A stretch of DNA of 64,000 nucleotides from NCBI GenBank assembly GCA_013397935.1, contig VZRN01011461.1, positions 2,339,363 through 2,403,362 of the forward strand, in the 5' to 3' direction. The stretch's first letter is position 1, and every line of letters starts with the position of its first letter. The notes beneath the pieces were generated by a model. It did not search any database, had not been told where the DNA came from, and saw nothing but the letters and a program-made list of their open reading frames with translations. Made by a program: the position numbers and the translations under genes. The stretch is from Dasyornis broadbenti. Its lineage: Eukaryota; Chordata; Aves; Passeriformes; Dasyornithidae. Below are positions 1 to 13,023 of this stretch, one piece after another.

Positions 1-1989
1 GATCTTGGAACCAAGCCACAGATCAGTTTTCCTCTGTGCTACTGCAGTGCAAACACAGGAGAAAAAAGAGAGAAAATAAAGAAAACTCTGTTTGCAGAAA
101 GTGGCTACTATTTGTAACAAGACTTGATATAAAGGAAAATAACACAGAGAGAAAATTTCAAGATGAAAACAAGACCTGATGTTAATTAAATGAGTGACAA
201 TGAACATAATCAACTTATTGTTACTGTACTGACAGCACAGACATTTTGTTCTGTGGAAGCACAAGAACAGATAATGTTGAGTACAATGGAGTGATGCACG
301 TCCACACTGACTCTTACAAAGGAAAGAACAAAGTTGGCAAAGATCAAACCGATCGTGTTTCCATTTTAATGTTGTAATACCTGTCACCGCCAGTCGTAAA
401 TGACTGCTGCTTCAAAGATATCCAGCCTCGCTGTGAGTACCAAGATGAATATTCATATTGCTTAGCACAGAAGGAAAAAAAATTATTGAAGAACTTTGGA
501 AAGACAATGTGAAGCTGATGAAAAATGCACCCGTAATCAGCACAAGTTTTAGAACTCTAAGGCAGAATGGTGTGAGGCAAGGGAGTTGTTTATCATTTTG
601 GAAGTAAAACTGCACAAAACCTTTGGGGTTTGCTTGATGGATACTATACAGGACACTTGGAGGCTTTTGGGACACTCCATTAACTTTGCATCCTAAAATT
701 TCCTTGGGAGCATATTTTCTCCTGATCATAAACTAATTTTAATCTATTGAAGGACAACAAATATGACCAGCATGGCCATTTGGAAAAACCTCATGGAAAA
801 ATGGATTAAAATGAAATGTGGTCATGACAGATGACTAAGCCTTTCACTTGCTGAAAACCGGAAAAATTTAAGCTACTGCAAAACAGAACAATGAAATCTG
901 TCTCACAGGAAATGAGTGTTTTGTGAAGTTTTATGGGGATGAGACGTCTTTCTCTGGTTTTGTTGCAATGCAGTGAGGATGGCTGGAGATGTTTTAAGGT
1001 CTCTGTAGTGCACATCTGTTAACACCGGTAACATCTGAAGCCAAGACCATGTAATCACGAATTCTGTACCACTGTTAGCGAAGGGCATCTGCCTAGAGCC
1101 AGAAGTCAGAATTATTTTTTGGTTTATAAATTCTAATTCTTTATGGCCCAAAATATTGTTGTGTTCAAAATCCTTATTATAATGATGACCATCTGGGGGA
1201 ACAAAGGGTTTCTTAGTTAACTGCTTACAGTACTTTGTTTTTTCTTCCCTGATTTAAATCAAATAAATTAAATTAAATTTTAATAAGTTTAGGATCCAGT
1301 CCTGTTCCCATGCCATAATCCCCTGCATTCTGCAAGCTCTGTCTATCACAAAAATGCAGCAATAAGGCCCACTTTGTGTTGTTTATAGCATCTCTTAGAC
1401 TTGGGACTCATCTTTGCTTGACAGATCCTGCTCTGCCTGTTAGAGCATCTCCAGACTTCCATGGGATTATTTCTAGTATAGGGAATGGAAACTGCAAAGA
1501 AATACCTCTTAAAAGAAACCACTGTTTTGGAGCTGATTTGTTCCTGAGGATTCCTTTTAACTGGGGAAATCCATCTGGGAGATGGTTCATGATGCTTGGG
1601 CATGACATTCTCACCTTCTTGATTTTGAAGAACTGCATTTTTTCCATAGAAAACCAGGAAGATCCAAAAGACAAAATCTGCCCCACAGAAGTATTTTTGA
1701 ATTCTCTTTATCTGGGATGTAATACGTTAAATTCTATTTATCTTGTGCCAAAACCCCCACATCCTGATCCATGCAAGAACCGTTAAAATATACTATTCTA
1801 AAAGAAAATTTTGAGGGTGGATAGTAATTCCATAAGAAATTCTGTTTTAAAATATTTTTAAGCACACTGAAATAATTATCTTACAAAGGAGAAAGAGTCT
1901 CAAAATTATTCTACAATTAGCATATTCAGCCTTGCATATAAATGATTTACTTAAGTGTCAACCTGCAGACTAATATAGATATATTTCAG
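1..1989. other. Non-coding stretch, nothing recognised
   Basis: AT-rich single-copy-looking DNA. The open frames here are short, lack flanking splice signals that stand out, and resemble no protein I know. No repeat family, RNA gene or promoter was recognised. Confidence 0.6.
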
Positions 1990-2138
1990 TCAAGAAGAAG
2001 GGCAAGGAATCTTTATCACAGTGCTGTGAATCTGGACCCTAAAAGAGTTTGGAAAAACAGACAGCAATTAATTTTGGCCTTCAAGGATTATCAGAAGGCT
2101 TCACATAAATTAAGAAGAATGCTGTGGAAGTTAAGAAG
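1990..2138 (+). CDS. Weak candidate internal exon, unknown protein
   Basis: This 149-base block follows atatttcag and ends in AAG before gtaggc, so it has an acceptor and a donor of ordinary quality. The pyrimidine tract ahead of the acceptor is poor. Only one of the three forward frames is open throughout. Its peptide starts SRRRARNLYHSAVNL and is rich in Lys and Arg, ending near LRRMLWKLRR. I do not recognise the peptide. The other two frames hit stops within the block. It may equally be a chance pseudo-exon: 64 kb of AT-rich DNA is expected to contain several such matches, and no partner exon with a matching phase was found nearby on this strand. Confidence 0.17.
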
Positions 2139-3879
2139 GTAGGCAACCACAGTGCTGGAATACCAATGACTGCCCTTGTTTGTTATAAAATAAAAGGTTC
2201 AGTTATAAGAGGAGAACAATGAATTCCTATAAGCATATGAAGCTGAGCATTCGCCATTACTCTTAATTTGCTCATAATAGAAGCAGACAACATCTTCCTT
2301 TGTCTTTTGTAAAGAAATACTTTAATATGGAGAATAACTTTAGTTGTTCAATAGCAAAACCACACTGCTGTGATATAAAAAACCACCAGCACAGCACAGA
2401 CTTTTTCAGGTATTTGATAATTCAAAAGGAAAAAATGTTTAAAAATATACAACTTTAAATAACACCGAGTGCATTTTTTCAGGTACATTCCAGAAAAACA
2501 CCACTGAAATATTTTCATTACAATTGAACAGAGAGATCCAGACGTGAGCATACTGAGCTCATACTCTGGTTTTGAGTACTTGCACTGTTATTGATTCTGT
2601 TGGTGTCCATGGCTTCACGCGAGAGAGACTGGGCTCCAAGATGAACCTTAGGGTAATGCTGATAAAATTATTTGCCCAATTCGTGTGTTGGGAAGTCTTC
2701 AACAAGAGACCATAGTTGAGACAAGTATGAATCCAGTTTGCTAGGTTTGGTATTTCTGTTTTGTTTTGATCAGACTTCCTTCAAACAGTGAAAACAGGCG
2801 TTACTGCACAGACAAAAAAAATGGAAAAACTGGATAAAGACCAATCATCACCCTCTGGATGTCAATTACCTGGTTTTATGTGAACTCTTAGGAGACACTA
2901 AATTATCATCCAGATTTGGTCTTAAAATTAGTATTAACAATAACACCTTTACATTGTGGAGTTGAGCTATCAGTGTAAAGAACTATTTTTGGTTTGGATT
3001 ATTTATTTAAGTCTGAAGTTTATATTCTCACAACTCTACATTCCCCTTGGGGTATTGTTATTTTTGCTAAATGAAGAAGAAACAACATTTCCGACAAGAA
3101 CATTTCATGACAATAAAGTTCTTTCTTTATGGTGAATTAAACTGCTAAGTGTTCATTTTATGTTCTGATCTCAACATTACAGAACAGCACAATTCCAAAA
3201 GTTAAGGAGCTGAGCTGTGTAGGTTTTGTACATCACGCTGCTACTAAAACTAGTAAATTATCCAAACCATTTTTCAGAGGAGTAGTAACTGCCCAATTCA
3301 GTCTCCTGTTGCAAACACAGAACCCCGCTGATTTCAGTGGTGTGGGCAAGGAGGGAACTCGATGCTCCATTCCAGCCCTGGCACTAAAACCAGCACCCTG
3401 AGCAGATACAGAGGGAGAGGGGTAAGGGGTGGAAAATGGAGTCAGATCTTGCTGTCATCACTCTTGGAGTCAGATTCACTCCTCCTACAACTGCAAATGC
3501 TGTCAGAACACTTCATGTCCTTCTCTAGGGTGTAAGTTCTCAGTAAAACGCACCCCACTGAAGCTTACAGAGCAGGCTGTAGGAGGGCAGGCTGCAAGTC
3601 CAGCAACAGTCCTGTTCAGTCCCAGAGGAAACGTCAGAAATAAGGCAAACACTTCCTGGGATATTCTCCTGCTTACTTCCGGCTTACTGTTTGCCTTTGT
3701 TTTTACAATTTGTTGTGACTTCTTCTTCCAGTAATTTCTCTAGCTGATATTTGAACTCATATATGTAAAATCACTATCCCAGAAGATTTAGATGTTCTGG
3801 GGAGTAGTACCTGCTTTTTCTTCTCAAAAATTTGCCTTGACTTTTTGTTATTGCCGTCCTTCCCTCTTGCAGCAGAATA
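2139..3879. other. Non-coding stretch, nothing recognised
   Basis: No gene, repeat family or RNA was recognised. The longest frame (3429-3734, plus) has no familiar motif and no supporting signals. Confidence 0.55.
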
Positions 3880-4790
3880 TAGCTGGAGCAGCTGTTGGCT
3901 TCCTTTGTTAGCTCTTTCTCTGTGCTAGTTATGATTTTATAGACTTCTGTCATATCCCTTCATTCACCTCTTCTGCAGGATCATCACAGTCAGGCTGTGT
4001 GACAGTTCTTTGTGTGGAAGCTGTACTTTTGAAAACATTTGGCACATTCTCTGTCTTTTTACCGAATCCTTTTCGGGAGGTGACTGAGAACTGGGCTGCC
4101 ACTTCCATCAAACCAGTTTCTCACAATATAAGGTCTCTTTCTCTGTGATGAACAGTTCAGAACCTATTTCTGTGCATGCAAAACTGAGCAGTTTTTCCTA
4201 TATGCATTGTGTTACGTGTATCAGCACAGAAACAGATTTGCCTTTCAGTATCACAAGAGCCTGCTGCATCTCTTCACAGCTGGCTTTCCTCATCACTGGA
4301 AAAAAACAGTTTTACCTTGAAAAACTTGGTATCCTGAGAAAATGTTGTCAGCTCACTGTTGGTGCCCTTTGTGAGCTCTGTTTTGGGCAGGCTTGGTTTG
4401 GTACCTGGGGAATCCCCCCGTGACGTGCTGCGCTCTGAAAGCTGCCCTGCTTTTGGCCCCTCTCTTTCAGCCACCCCTTTATCTGTGAGAGAACATTCCC
4501 TTGTGGCCCATGACAGCACAGCTTCTTTAAAAGGCTTTGATGAAGGACCTTGTCAGGTATCTTTTGGAAATACGAATAGACTGTATCAGCTCAAACTCTC
4601 TTACCCCCACGCTTGCTGTTTTCTTCAAAGAACTCTTAGCAAGGAGCTTTGAGCAGCAGTAGATTTAAGGGTCATGGCAAAAGCAATGTTGACTTCTCCA
4701 CAAAATATTCATATTCATTCATTTATCCTGTAATTCTGTTCTTTATTATAACTTACGCTCATTTCTCCAGGGAAGATGTTTTCTGTTTGG
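3880..4790 (-). mobile_element. Ancient CR1-clade LINE, 3' part with end of the reverse transcriptase region, degraded
   Basis: Read on the minus strand, this stretch follows the order of the 3' part of an old amniote CR1-type LINE. At the right end (about 4440-4790) lie remnants of the reverse-transcriptase frame. Positions 4530-4560 in reverse complement read as a broken PDKVLHQS, the counterpart of the FDKVPHQ block of CR1 polymerases. Near 4680-4750 the words for the upstream block (gttgactt, then ttctttattata) are still in order. Leftwards come the stretch near 4345-4430 containing ggtacctggggaatcccc, and the 3' part near 3935-4100 with tatagacttctgtcatatccc. Frames are shattered by stops and indels, so it is long dead. 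It is far more diverged than the two avian CR1 copies in this window, so the insertion probably predates birds. Boundaries are approximate, good to a few tens of bases. Confidence 0.8.
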
Positions 4791-7700
4791 GTTTGGATTT
4801 TTGTTATTTTGGGGTTTTGTTTCTTTTCTTTTAACTTCAATTTCACTTACCAAATTTGGATTTGGCATCTGTCTCAGACTACCATGGGTAACTTTCAAAT
4901 GAAACAGTACAGGCAATGAGAATAAATGTGTCTGCCCCAGGGATCGTGGCTGTGGAACTGCACAGGTGGGTCAATGTGTTTTTTAAAGAGCTCCATATTT
5001 TCCTGCTTTGTTGTACGTGCATCCAATATAAATCCATGTGGGTCTGAACCGTGTTCATGCTTACAGATATTAGGATTGCATAGGAATGAGTGAGACTGTA
5101 AGATAAGGCAGGTAAAGAATCCATGCTAGCAATTGTACTGTGAACAGTCAGATGGTGGAAAACAGAATTGTTTTTTGGGTGGAAGATCTTGGATGGAGTA
5201 ATTCTGCAACTGCACAGTTTGGGAATAAAGGTATTCAGGTTTGCTAAGAAGAGTTTTAGTTTTATAGAAATGATAGCATATGCCTGTCTTTATAGAATAC
5301 ATTTCCAAAAGTAATTTAATGTGCCCAATTAAAACTTAGATGTGGAAATTAGCTTATAAGCAGTTAAAGAGAGAACCAATAAGGAGTGGGTGATACAGTC
5401 TGTCCCTGAGTCTTCCTTACCTGCCTCTTAAACCACTGAAATGGTGAAATTACACCTGAAGCTCCTGGAAGACTATTTGAAACTTATGATTACCATCATC
5501 CGTAAGTATGACCTGAATGCACCATTTCCAGTGGCAGCTCCCTGCTCCCCACAGGAATCCCCCCTCCCATTCCATCAGCCAGCAGGGAGGTTTGGTGTTT
5601 CAGATCAGTTCCAGGAGATTTAGTTCTGCCAAACACAAACTTGTTTCCCTAAATTAATTTCCTCCTTCTCAAGCCTCCCAACAGGAATTTCTGCAGGGGT
5701 TCTCTGGACTCTTCAGTCCAAACCACTGCAGCCATTTGGCAGTGAGCAGATTTAGCTCCTGTTTTTGTTTTCCAGCTAAGAAATACCTTTTCATTTTTTT
5801 TTTTTTATTTCTTGAGCTGGCAGATCTTCTTGTGCTGCATAAACATCAAAGAATGAAGCAACCTTTTTTTAATTCTGGAAGTACAAATTACAATGATGGT
5901 TTCCATGTTTAACATGAAATTCCCACTGTTTGCATCACAGCTCCAATTCCACGTGAGCAAGCACGTTGCTGTTTTTTCTGTGGTTTTTGATAAGACTGTG
6001 GAGGTTTGTTTCCTTTTAAACCCTAGAAACTATTTCCTAGCAAGAGATGTAACTTGAATTGCTGCTTTGTCTTTCTCCTGTGCCTTTTGCGAGCATGTTT
6101 TGGATCAATGTTTGTAAGCTCATGCTTACTCTCGGTCTGACTCCGAGAGAAACAAATTCCTCCACTCCCATCAAAGCTGAGTGCCTGTAAATCAGTACAG
6201 AGATGCCTGACAGCAGCAATAAGTGCTACGTACTGGAATGCAGAGGTTGCTCCTCTTGACTACTAATGCATCAGGTCATCCCTGCCACGGCTCCTCTCGG
6301 TGTGATATGTGCATCTGAACTGCTGTTTGCATCCTGACAACGAGGCAGAGCTGCTCCCAAAGTCCATCCACAGCCTTCAGATCCTCCCAGAGCAGATGGG
6401 AAACACAGGCAGAGGCTAAAACATGTATTGGTAATACAAGGAAACTAAAATTTGTGGGAAATCTCACATCCACGGATGCAAGGATTGTCATTAGGACATT
6501 GAAAACAGGAAGTACATGGAGATTGCTAGATAGTGTCTCTGCTATTTCTTTGACCTTGGGAGAATTTTAAAGCAGATACACATGATTTATACAAACCTTG
6601 AGGGTTATCTGGTTGTCTATTGGTTACAGCATGCTGGGTTTATTTCTTGTATATTCTGCAGTGACACAGGATAGCGGCAATGAATAACATCCATTGGATC
6701 TGATACGGGAGGGGACTGTGGTCTCCAGGGAATGCACGGGCACAGTCTTCTGCTGAAACACTTGAGCAGATTGACTGAGCCCTCCAGGTTTAGGCGTTAC
6801 CCGTGGCTGCAGGCAGCGTGGCTCAGTGTCTGAGATCCCAGCAGGAATGAGTTCACTGGGATCAGCTCTGTGTGCAAATGCCCTGCTAAAGCAGAACTTA
6901 CAGAACCTGTGATTGCCTTGAAGACCACGAAATTGCCCTGGTATTAAAAAGCAGCAAAGAAGAGACTGCAAACTTTGGATGCTTCTAGGTGAAAAATTTA
7001 TTATGCACGATGTAGTTTTCACATCCCTAATTCATAGATTGTAATTGTCATGGTGTTGTTTTGTTGGTTTTTTTTTTCCCCACGAGGGGTGTAATGGGAT
7101 ACTCATTTACAATCAAAACAAATTATCTAAGCAGATCTAGAAATTCAGAAGGTGTTTTCAGTCTTTTACCTTCTCTTCCTTTCATCATACTCCCATGACT
7201 ATAAGGCCTAATAGTTATTTTTTATAGTGCTTGCTCCTAATTTTGAAGCCTTTGGTGAGCTTTAATGAAATTAGCTGTGTGATCCCTCCATGAGGCAAGT
7301 AAACATATGCAATTTCCCCCTTGAACACAGCCTAGAAGTTCGATACTGAAAGGTGTCAGAACTGATACCAGCAGCACTCAGGTGATATTGTCACAAGCCT
7401 CAGATCCGGTGTCACCCCTCACCCCACTTTGGGAGTGGATCTGTAGTGAATCTCTGGTGAAAGCTTTATACCAGGGGTTTGGGAGCTGGGATTTCATTTT
7501 AGTGCCGGTCACCTTTGCGTGTTCACTCCTCTGGTTTCATTTAACATCACGCACATCGTTAGACTGACCAGGCTGGAATTAGGTTTGGTTTGTTTTCTTT
7601 TTCCTTTCCATTAATTTTTATGACAGTGGCATTCATACATTTTCCCCTAGGGGGAAAAGGAGAATAAAAATTTGATGAAACGATGGAGAGCCCATGTATG

Positions 7701-10700
7701 CTTTAAACAAGAAAATATTGTATTTCTAGCTGAAAAAGAAAATACCTTCAGCTAAAGGAATATCATTTCTAAGAGTAATTAACTTACACTTGATCCCTGT
7801 CTGTCTAGCAGGCCTGTGTGTATATATTTACAGGCATATGCAGATTTTCTCTGTATAAAAAATAGGAAACCAAACTCCAATATTTGCATGTGGACATCCA
7901 TAGCACAGATTTTATGCACAGCATAAATAATGTAAAGCAAACGCATGCACACACAGAGATTTGGTCTGTAATCCTTCTGATCTACAGAGTCACAGAACAT
8001 GAAGGGAAATTAGCAGACTTATAAAAATAAAACGTAACAAGATTGCAGGAAATTCCTCCAGGAAATTCCCTCTGGCATGAGAGGCCTAGCTGGAGGATTT
8101 CTCCAGCTCTTGGGCAGGTGCTGCAGCTCACACTGAGCTTGTAGGGGCACAGTTACATTGCTGGCTCTCAAATTTAAACTCAATCACAGGTACAGAGCTC
8201 AGATGTAGCATCAACAAGCACAGAACAGAGCATTTCTGAATGTGAGCTCTTCCAGGAGAATTTATATTCTTGGTCTTTCCAGGAGCTGAAGCTTTTGCAG
8301 GGCCTGTTATCATCTGTGGCGTTTGGGTTTTGTGCTGATGGCACACCTTCAAAGCACAAGTTGTGCTGCAGGACAGATACATTTGTGTGATGGGCTGAAG
8401 AGTCTCACGAAGCTGAAATAATCCTCTACGCAAGCAGGGGAAATTGAGGGAGCTTCTCAGTTTTCTGAGTTATATTTGGTCCTTTCCAGTAAAAACTAAA
8501 GTTAGAAGCTTACTCCTAAAGTTAACATTTCTGTCTCTGCTTAATCTGCTCTCTCGTCTTCCCTTCCTTAGCATGATTGATTGCAGCATTCTGAAAACAG
8601 CAACAGAGCTCTTTGGCAGCTTGAGATTTTGAATTGTGCTGTAGTGGCAGGAACAGTTGGCAAGGGTTTCTGAAAGGTTAATCCACTGAGGATTTATGGG
8701 TTTGTGTTACAGAGAGTGCAAACATTATTTGTGTTGTCATGCTATAAAACTATAATCTGACACTGATGGTTATTTTGATTTTGCTTATATTTCAATGAAT
8801 GGGAATTACATAAAAACAATTTTGCTATGCAGATCTTGAAGCGGCTTACAAAAGACAGTGAAAGTCTTTCTGCCAGCGGAGGGAGGCAGGGAGGTTCTCA
8901 AGGTCGAACAGTGAGCAGAGGATGGAAACTGAATGCCAGGTTTTGGCATCTGCTGTGCTGTCCTCAGACGAGCACTTCCAGCTTTCTCTGCCCCCTGTCC
9001 CAAGCCATTCAATGTTATTTTACCTGTCCAGAACCAGGGAAAGACAGTCCCAAAATGTTTTATTCCTTTGGTCTCTGTGTGTTATTAGCATGGCTTCATT
9101 CAGCCATCTCATTCCTAGAAGGCCTGGCATGTTTTACATGGTACATATTAGCTCCTGTATTTAAATCCCACATCTTCTCCTGCAGACCTTAAGCTTCAGG
9201 GAAGTGAGAGTCAGTGTCAGGAGCTTGTTCAGCATTTGATGTGATACTAAAAATAAACACCTTAATAGAAGGGATTGTTTTACTCATTATTATCACTTAA
9301 ATCCTTTGCAATAGTGCCAGGAGCATGAGTCAGCACAAGATTAGACCTTTAGATAAATATCAGGAATGCATGGAGAAAACATAACTGCAGAGGATTTTAA
9401 ATGTCCAGGCTGCCCTTGACAGTGACTGCTGACCAGTGACCCAGGAAGCATCTAACCTTATATCGCAAGCATTAGCTTTGTAAGACATTACTGAACAAAG
9501 TACTTGGGTGTTCTGCCTACAGCGTGTCAGACAGAGAAAGGGTTCCAAAAACAAGTGAGAGGTCAGAGAGGGCAATCAGAAAAGAGACAGTTTGGGCAGA
9601 AAATAATTTTCTTTCATAATAAAGAAGTTCCCTTCAAACTTTGGTCTGAAGTCTGGGCTGGTTCTTATTTAGTTTGAGTCAGTTTGCTTGTCTCTAATTA
9701 AGAGCATTACTTGTCTGCAAGTCCAGTGGGAATGTTTTTGCAATCTGTGCTCAAAATTTAAGTTGAACAGTTTACCTCTGGGAAGAAGGAGGGCAGATAC
9801 AAAACTCAACAAAGCTGATATACAGATAATAAGGGAAACATGTAAGAAAACAGAATTAAAATTTGGTGGTTTAATATCAGTATGAAGGTTCTGGTCATTT
9901 TGTAGAAAAGCAAATAAGCTCAGCTTCTGACCACAGAGCTGCCTGTGAGGGACCAGTTCATATTTGTGCAGAGGAATGGTGAGGAATTCATCTGAGCTCA
10001 TTCAGATTTCACTGCAGTTCCCACCCCTTGAAAAGCAAGTATCTGTGAGCAGGCACTCACCTTTGAGTGACCGACTTCCTTCAGTCTTCCCTGCAAGGCC
10101 ATGAGGCCATACTGCATTCAACATCATTTGGTTGCTGGCTACACTCCTTTCTAACTCAAACTCTCTCGGAACAGTGATCTTCAAATTACCTGTGACACTG
10201 GAATGCTAATATTGGTGTGTCAGAGTTTCGTGTGTGTGATCTGGAGCTATGAATTGGACACCTGTTCCAGCTGTTTCATCTCTATAAGGCTAAACACTAT
10301 AATCTTCTATATTCAGCTGGGAAATGTTGGATTCTTGCTTTGTTTTTGACATAATGTGCTCTTTCCTGGCAAAGCCAAGCATTTTAGGTCTCATCTGTTC
10401 ATCACATACTATCGCTTGAGCATCAGGCAAAGCACACATTGATTTCTTCCCCTATACTCCAGAAGCAAAGTGATTATCGTCTTGTTAAAAGCGGACATGA
10501 AAAGGAACTGTGACAACAGTGAAAGATAGAATTGTTCTGTCATTAACCCTGTTAAAGAAAATAGAAGAGAATTTTACTGGGAAGCAGTGGGGACACTGAG
10601 AAGGAGTTGGGCGAGAAGTCCATTTCCTTCTTGGCTCTGAGAAAGGAGTTAAAATAACAATATTTGGAGAACAGTCTCTATTAGCACTTGGATATTTGAC

Positions 10701-10870
10701 GGTTACCACAGAAATTCCATATTCTAAGCATATGGAACAATTGCAGCCTACTGGGTTGATATGTTGGCAAACATTGACTTCCTAATGGCAACTGCTGTGC
10801 AAGTGACAAAAATGCCTCTGTGCCTTCTGGTGTGAGGAAACTGTTTAAGCAACAGACTCTTGGCATGGTT
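4791..10870. other. Non-coding stretch with short homopolymers only
   Basis: No gene or named repeat was recognised. Small features: a run of 13 T at 5794-5806, a run of 10 T at 7068-7077, and a 13-base period direct repeat at 8046-8072 (caggaaattcc twice). The open frames are short and none has a recognisable product. Confidence 0.55.
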
Positions 10871-10903
10871 CAACGTGCGGTAGGAGCCACTCCTGCACTG
10901 CAG

Positions 10904-11182
10904 CTATGAGAAATATCTGGAATATCTGCTACCGGCGGAGAAACTCGTGGTGTCCTCAGCGGGGAGCAGCGTGAGCTCAGCCATGGCTGAGGTGTGGACT
11001 CCATCTGAAGCAAGCTCAGTCAGCAGCACCCACACCCAGCACGGCATCGCCTGGGGCTGACGTGCAAGTGCCAAAGTGGTGCCAATTTGCATGGCGGTGT
11101 TGAAACCATCAGCCACTCCTTCATTTCTGAGACGCGCCTGATCCTCAAGAGCTCTTGAGCCTTGTCTCATCTTTCTGTGCAA
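10904..11182 (-). other. CpG-enriched stretch with a 92-codon open frame, possible small gene or retrocopy fragment
   Basis: Between about 10875 and 11135 there are roughly a dozen CpG sites, whereas neighbouring DNA has almost none. The minus strand carries an ATG-to-stop frame of 92 codons across the same segment, beginning MHRKMRQGSRALEDQARLRN and containing EGVADGFNTAMQIG. The frame has no signal peptide or clear membrane segment, and I do not recognise a family. No poly(A) tract at its downstream side and no strong splice signals were found, so a processed pseudogene is possible but unproven. CpG excess could also mark a former regulatory element. Confidence 0.2.
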
Positions 11183-11189
11183 CTTGTCT

Positions 11190-12921
11190 CAGGAACTTTA
11201 GATTTCATGGCCGTGGTATTTTTTGTAGGTTTATCTTCACCCTAGCCTCTAAGGGAAAGAAATGAGAAGTGATAATCTCATTTTTCGGATGGAGAACAGA
11301 AGCATAAAAAGACCTAATAGACTTCTCAGAGCTCATGCAGGAAAACCATGGCAAAGTAGGTCCAAGTTTCATAAGCTTTTACCTGTTCCAGGATTCTGGT
11401 TTGTCTTGTGTTTCCTTTCACCTTCCTCTTCTTGCTTCCTCTACACTCAGGTGATGTTCCAAATCATATTTGCTCTGTTCCATCCACCTATATCAAACTG
11501 AAAGATATTGTGGATTGCAAAATGTCACTTTCCTTTCCCCAGCTAACCTCAGAAAAGTGTCCCAAAACTTAGATATGGCTTTAAATATTTCATGCCTGAA
11601 AACCACGTAACCTGTACAACACTCAAATAAGAAAGCTGCTTTACCCTTAATTTTTAATTAATTTATATTTAATAAAAAAAAAGAAAAGGAAATAATCTAA
11701 ATGTGGTAATAGAAAAGATAGATGTCCTTTGTGAAGTGGTGGTACTCTCAAGCTGAGATCGTTAGTCCAAAGGAGTCATTTCGTATCTGCAAACACAAAG
11801 GGCCACGCTAGTTATCTGAAAATAGGTTTGAATGTTCATAAAGAGTAGCTTGAACTTTCTGGTTTGGTTATAAGATACACAATGCCCTCTAGTTCTTATT
11901 CATGGTAGTATTGTCACTTCAGAAGTTAAATTCTAACAACTACAGCTCTGGTAAAATCTGTGGAGTCCAATCATATTATTGGATAGCAGTTATTTAAAGG
12001 TCATTTATTTTGATTTTGTTGAAATTATTTTGAGAGGCTGGATGCATCAATTACAAATTGGAAGCTACAATAATCCTCCTCTAGATTTAAAACTCAGGTG
12101 GGCTGAACTCTTGACCTCATTGTTTCCTGCCTCCGTACAGCTCAGAGACACTTGCAACTTAAATTGAAATTGCCCTTCTATATAATTAACTTCTGCCTGC
12201 AAAAATTTTGCACCTTTGTAGGGAAGTTCAGTAGCAGAGCTTTAATGTCATGTTGTGGTTTAATCTCAGAGAAGCAATTACTGTTGCTTGGTTACTAGTG
12301 CCATTGCTAGCTCATTTTTAAACCAAAACCCAAGCTAATAGCACATAGTTTCAGGTTTATGCCTTAATAGAAGGAGCAAGTGAGGGTTAAATCTGATTTA
12401 TGTCTTTGAACTTTTTTTATCAGAGTCTAGTGGTTTTCCTCTTTCTGTAAAGGTACAGGAAATATTTTTCAGTGGGCTGCAATTTTGGTATTTTTTTCCT
12501 GATCTATTCTTGTAACTTCCAGGGCATTTTTGTCAGTTGGATGAGGTGTTGATAACTACAAGGCTTCCAAAGCTGACCAGAAGCCTGATAGCTGTGAGTT
12601 CAAACAGAAATGAAACTTAAAGCTTATGAAAACACATGAAACAAAGTCCATGAAAACACAGCTGATACCCTTGTGAGCAGAAACTGATGGTTTCAGTGTC
12701 CTGTCTTAACAGTGGGAACTGGCTCTGTTTAGGCAGACAAATGTAATAGATCTCAGAATCTGTGTAATGTGGGTTTCAGTAACAGGGACAGGATCTGCTG
12801 GCCTTGGATTGGAGCAAAGGAAGCATCCCATTGACTTCATTGGAAATGCCAGCTAAGGACTACATGCCAAATATTGTAATAGTGTTAAGAAAGCTAACGG
12901 GAATTTCTTAGCTCAAAGGAT
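11190..12921. other. Non-coding stretch, nothing recognised
   Basis: AT-rich sequence with an oligo-A stretch near 11672-11690. No gene, RNA or repeat family was recognised. Confidence 0.55.
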
Positions 12922-13023
12922 CACATTGGCTACCTTGACGTGCACCTGACTAATGCCAGAACAAATACGAAGTGTCGTATTTCTTCTGGCATTGGTCAGG
13001 TGCACGACAAGGTAGCCAATGTG
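12922..13023. repeat. Long near-perfect inverted repeat (49-base arms, 4-base loop)
   Basis: The left arm is 12922-12970, the loop is agtg at 12971-12974 and the right arm is 12975-13023. Aligning the left arm with the reverse complement of the right arm gives 46 identities in 49, with three single-base mismatches, one of which could pair as G-U in RNA. The arms begin cacattggctaccttg and end aatacga beside the loop. Pairing stops abruptly at both outer ends, and I see no flanking direct repeat that would mark a transposon. A transcript from either strand would fold into a stem of about 100 bases. Plausible origins are a local template-switch event, a small non-autonomous palindromic element, or a young microRNA-like hairpin; the sequence alone does not decide. 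Confidence 0.95.
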
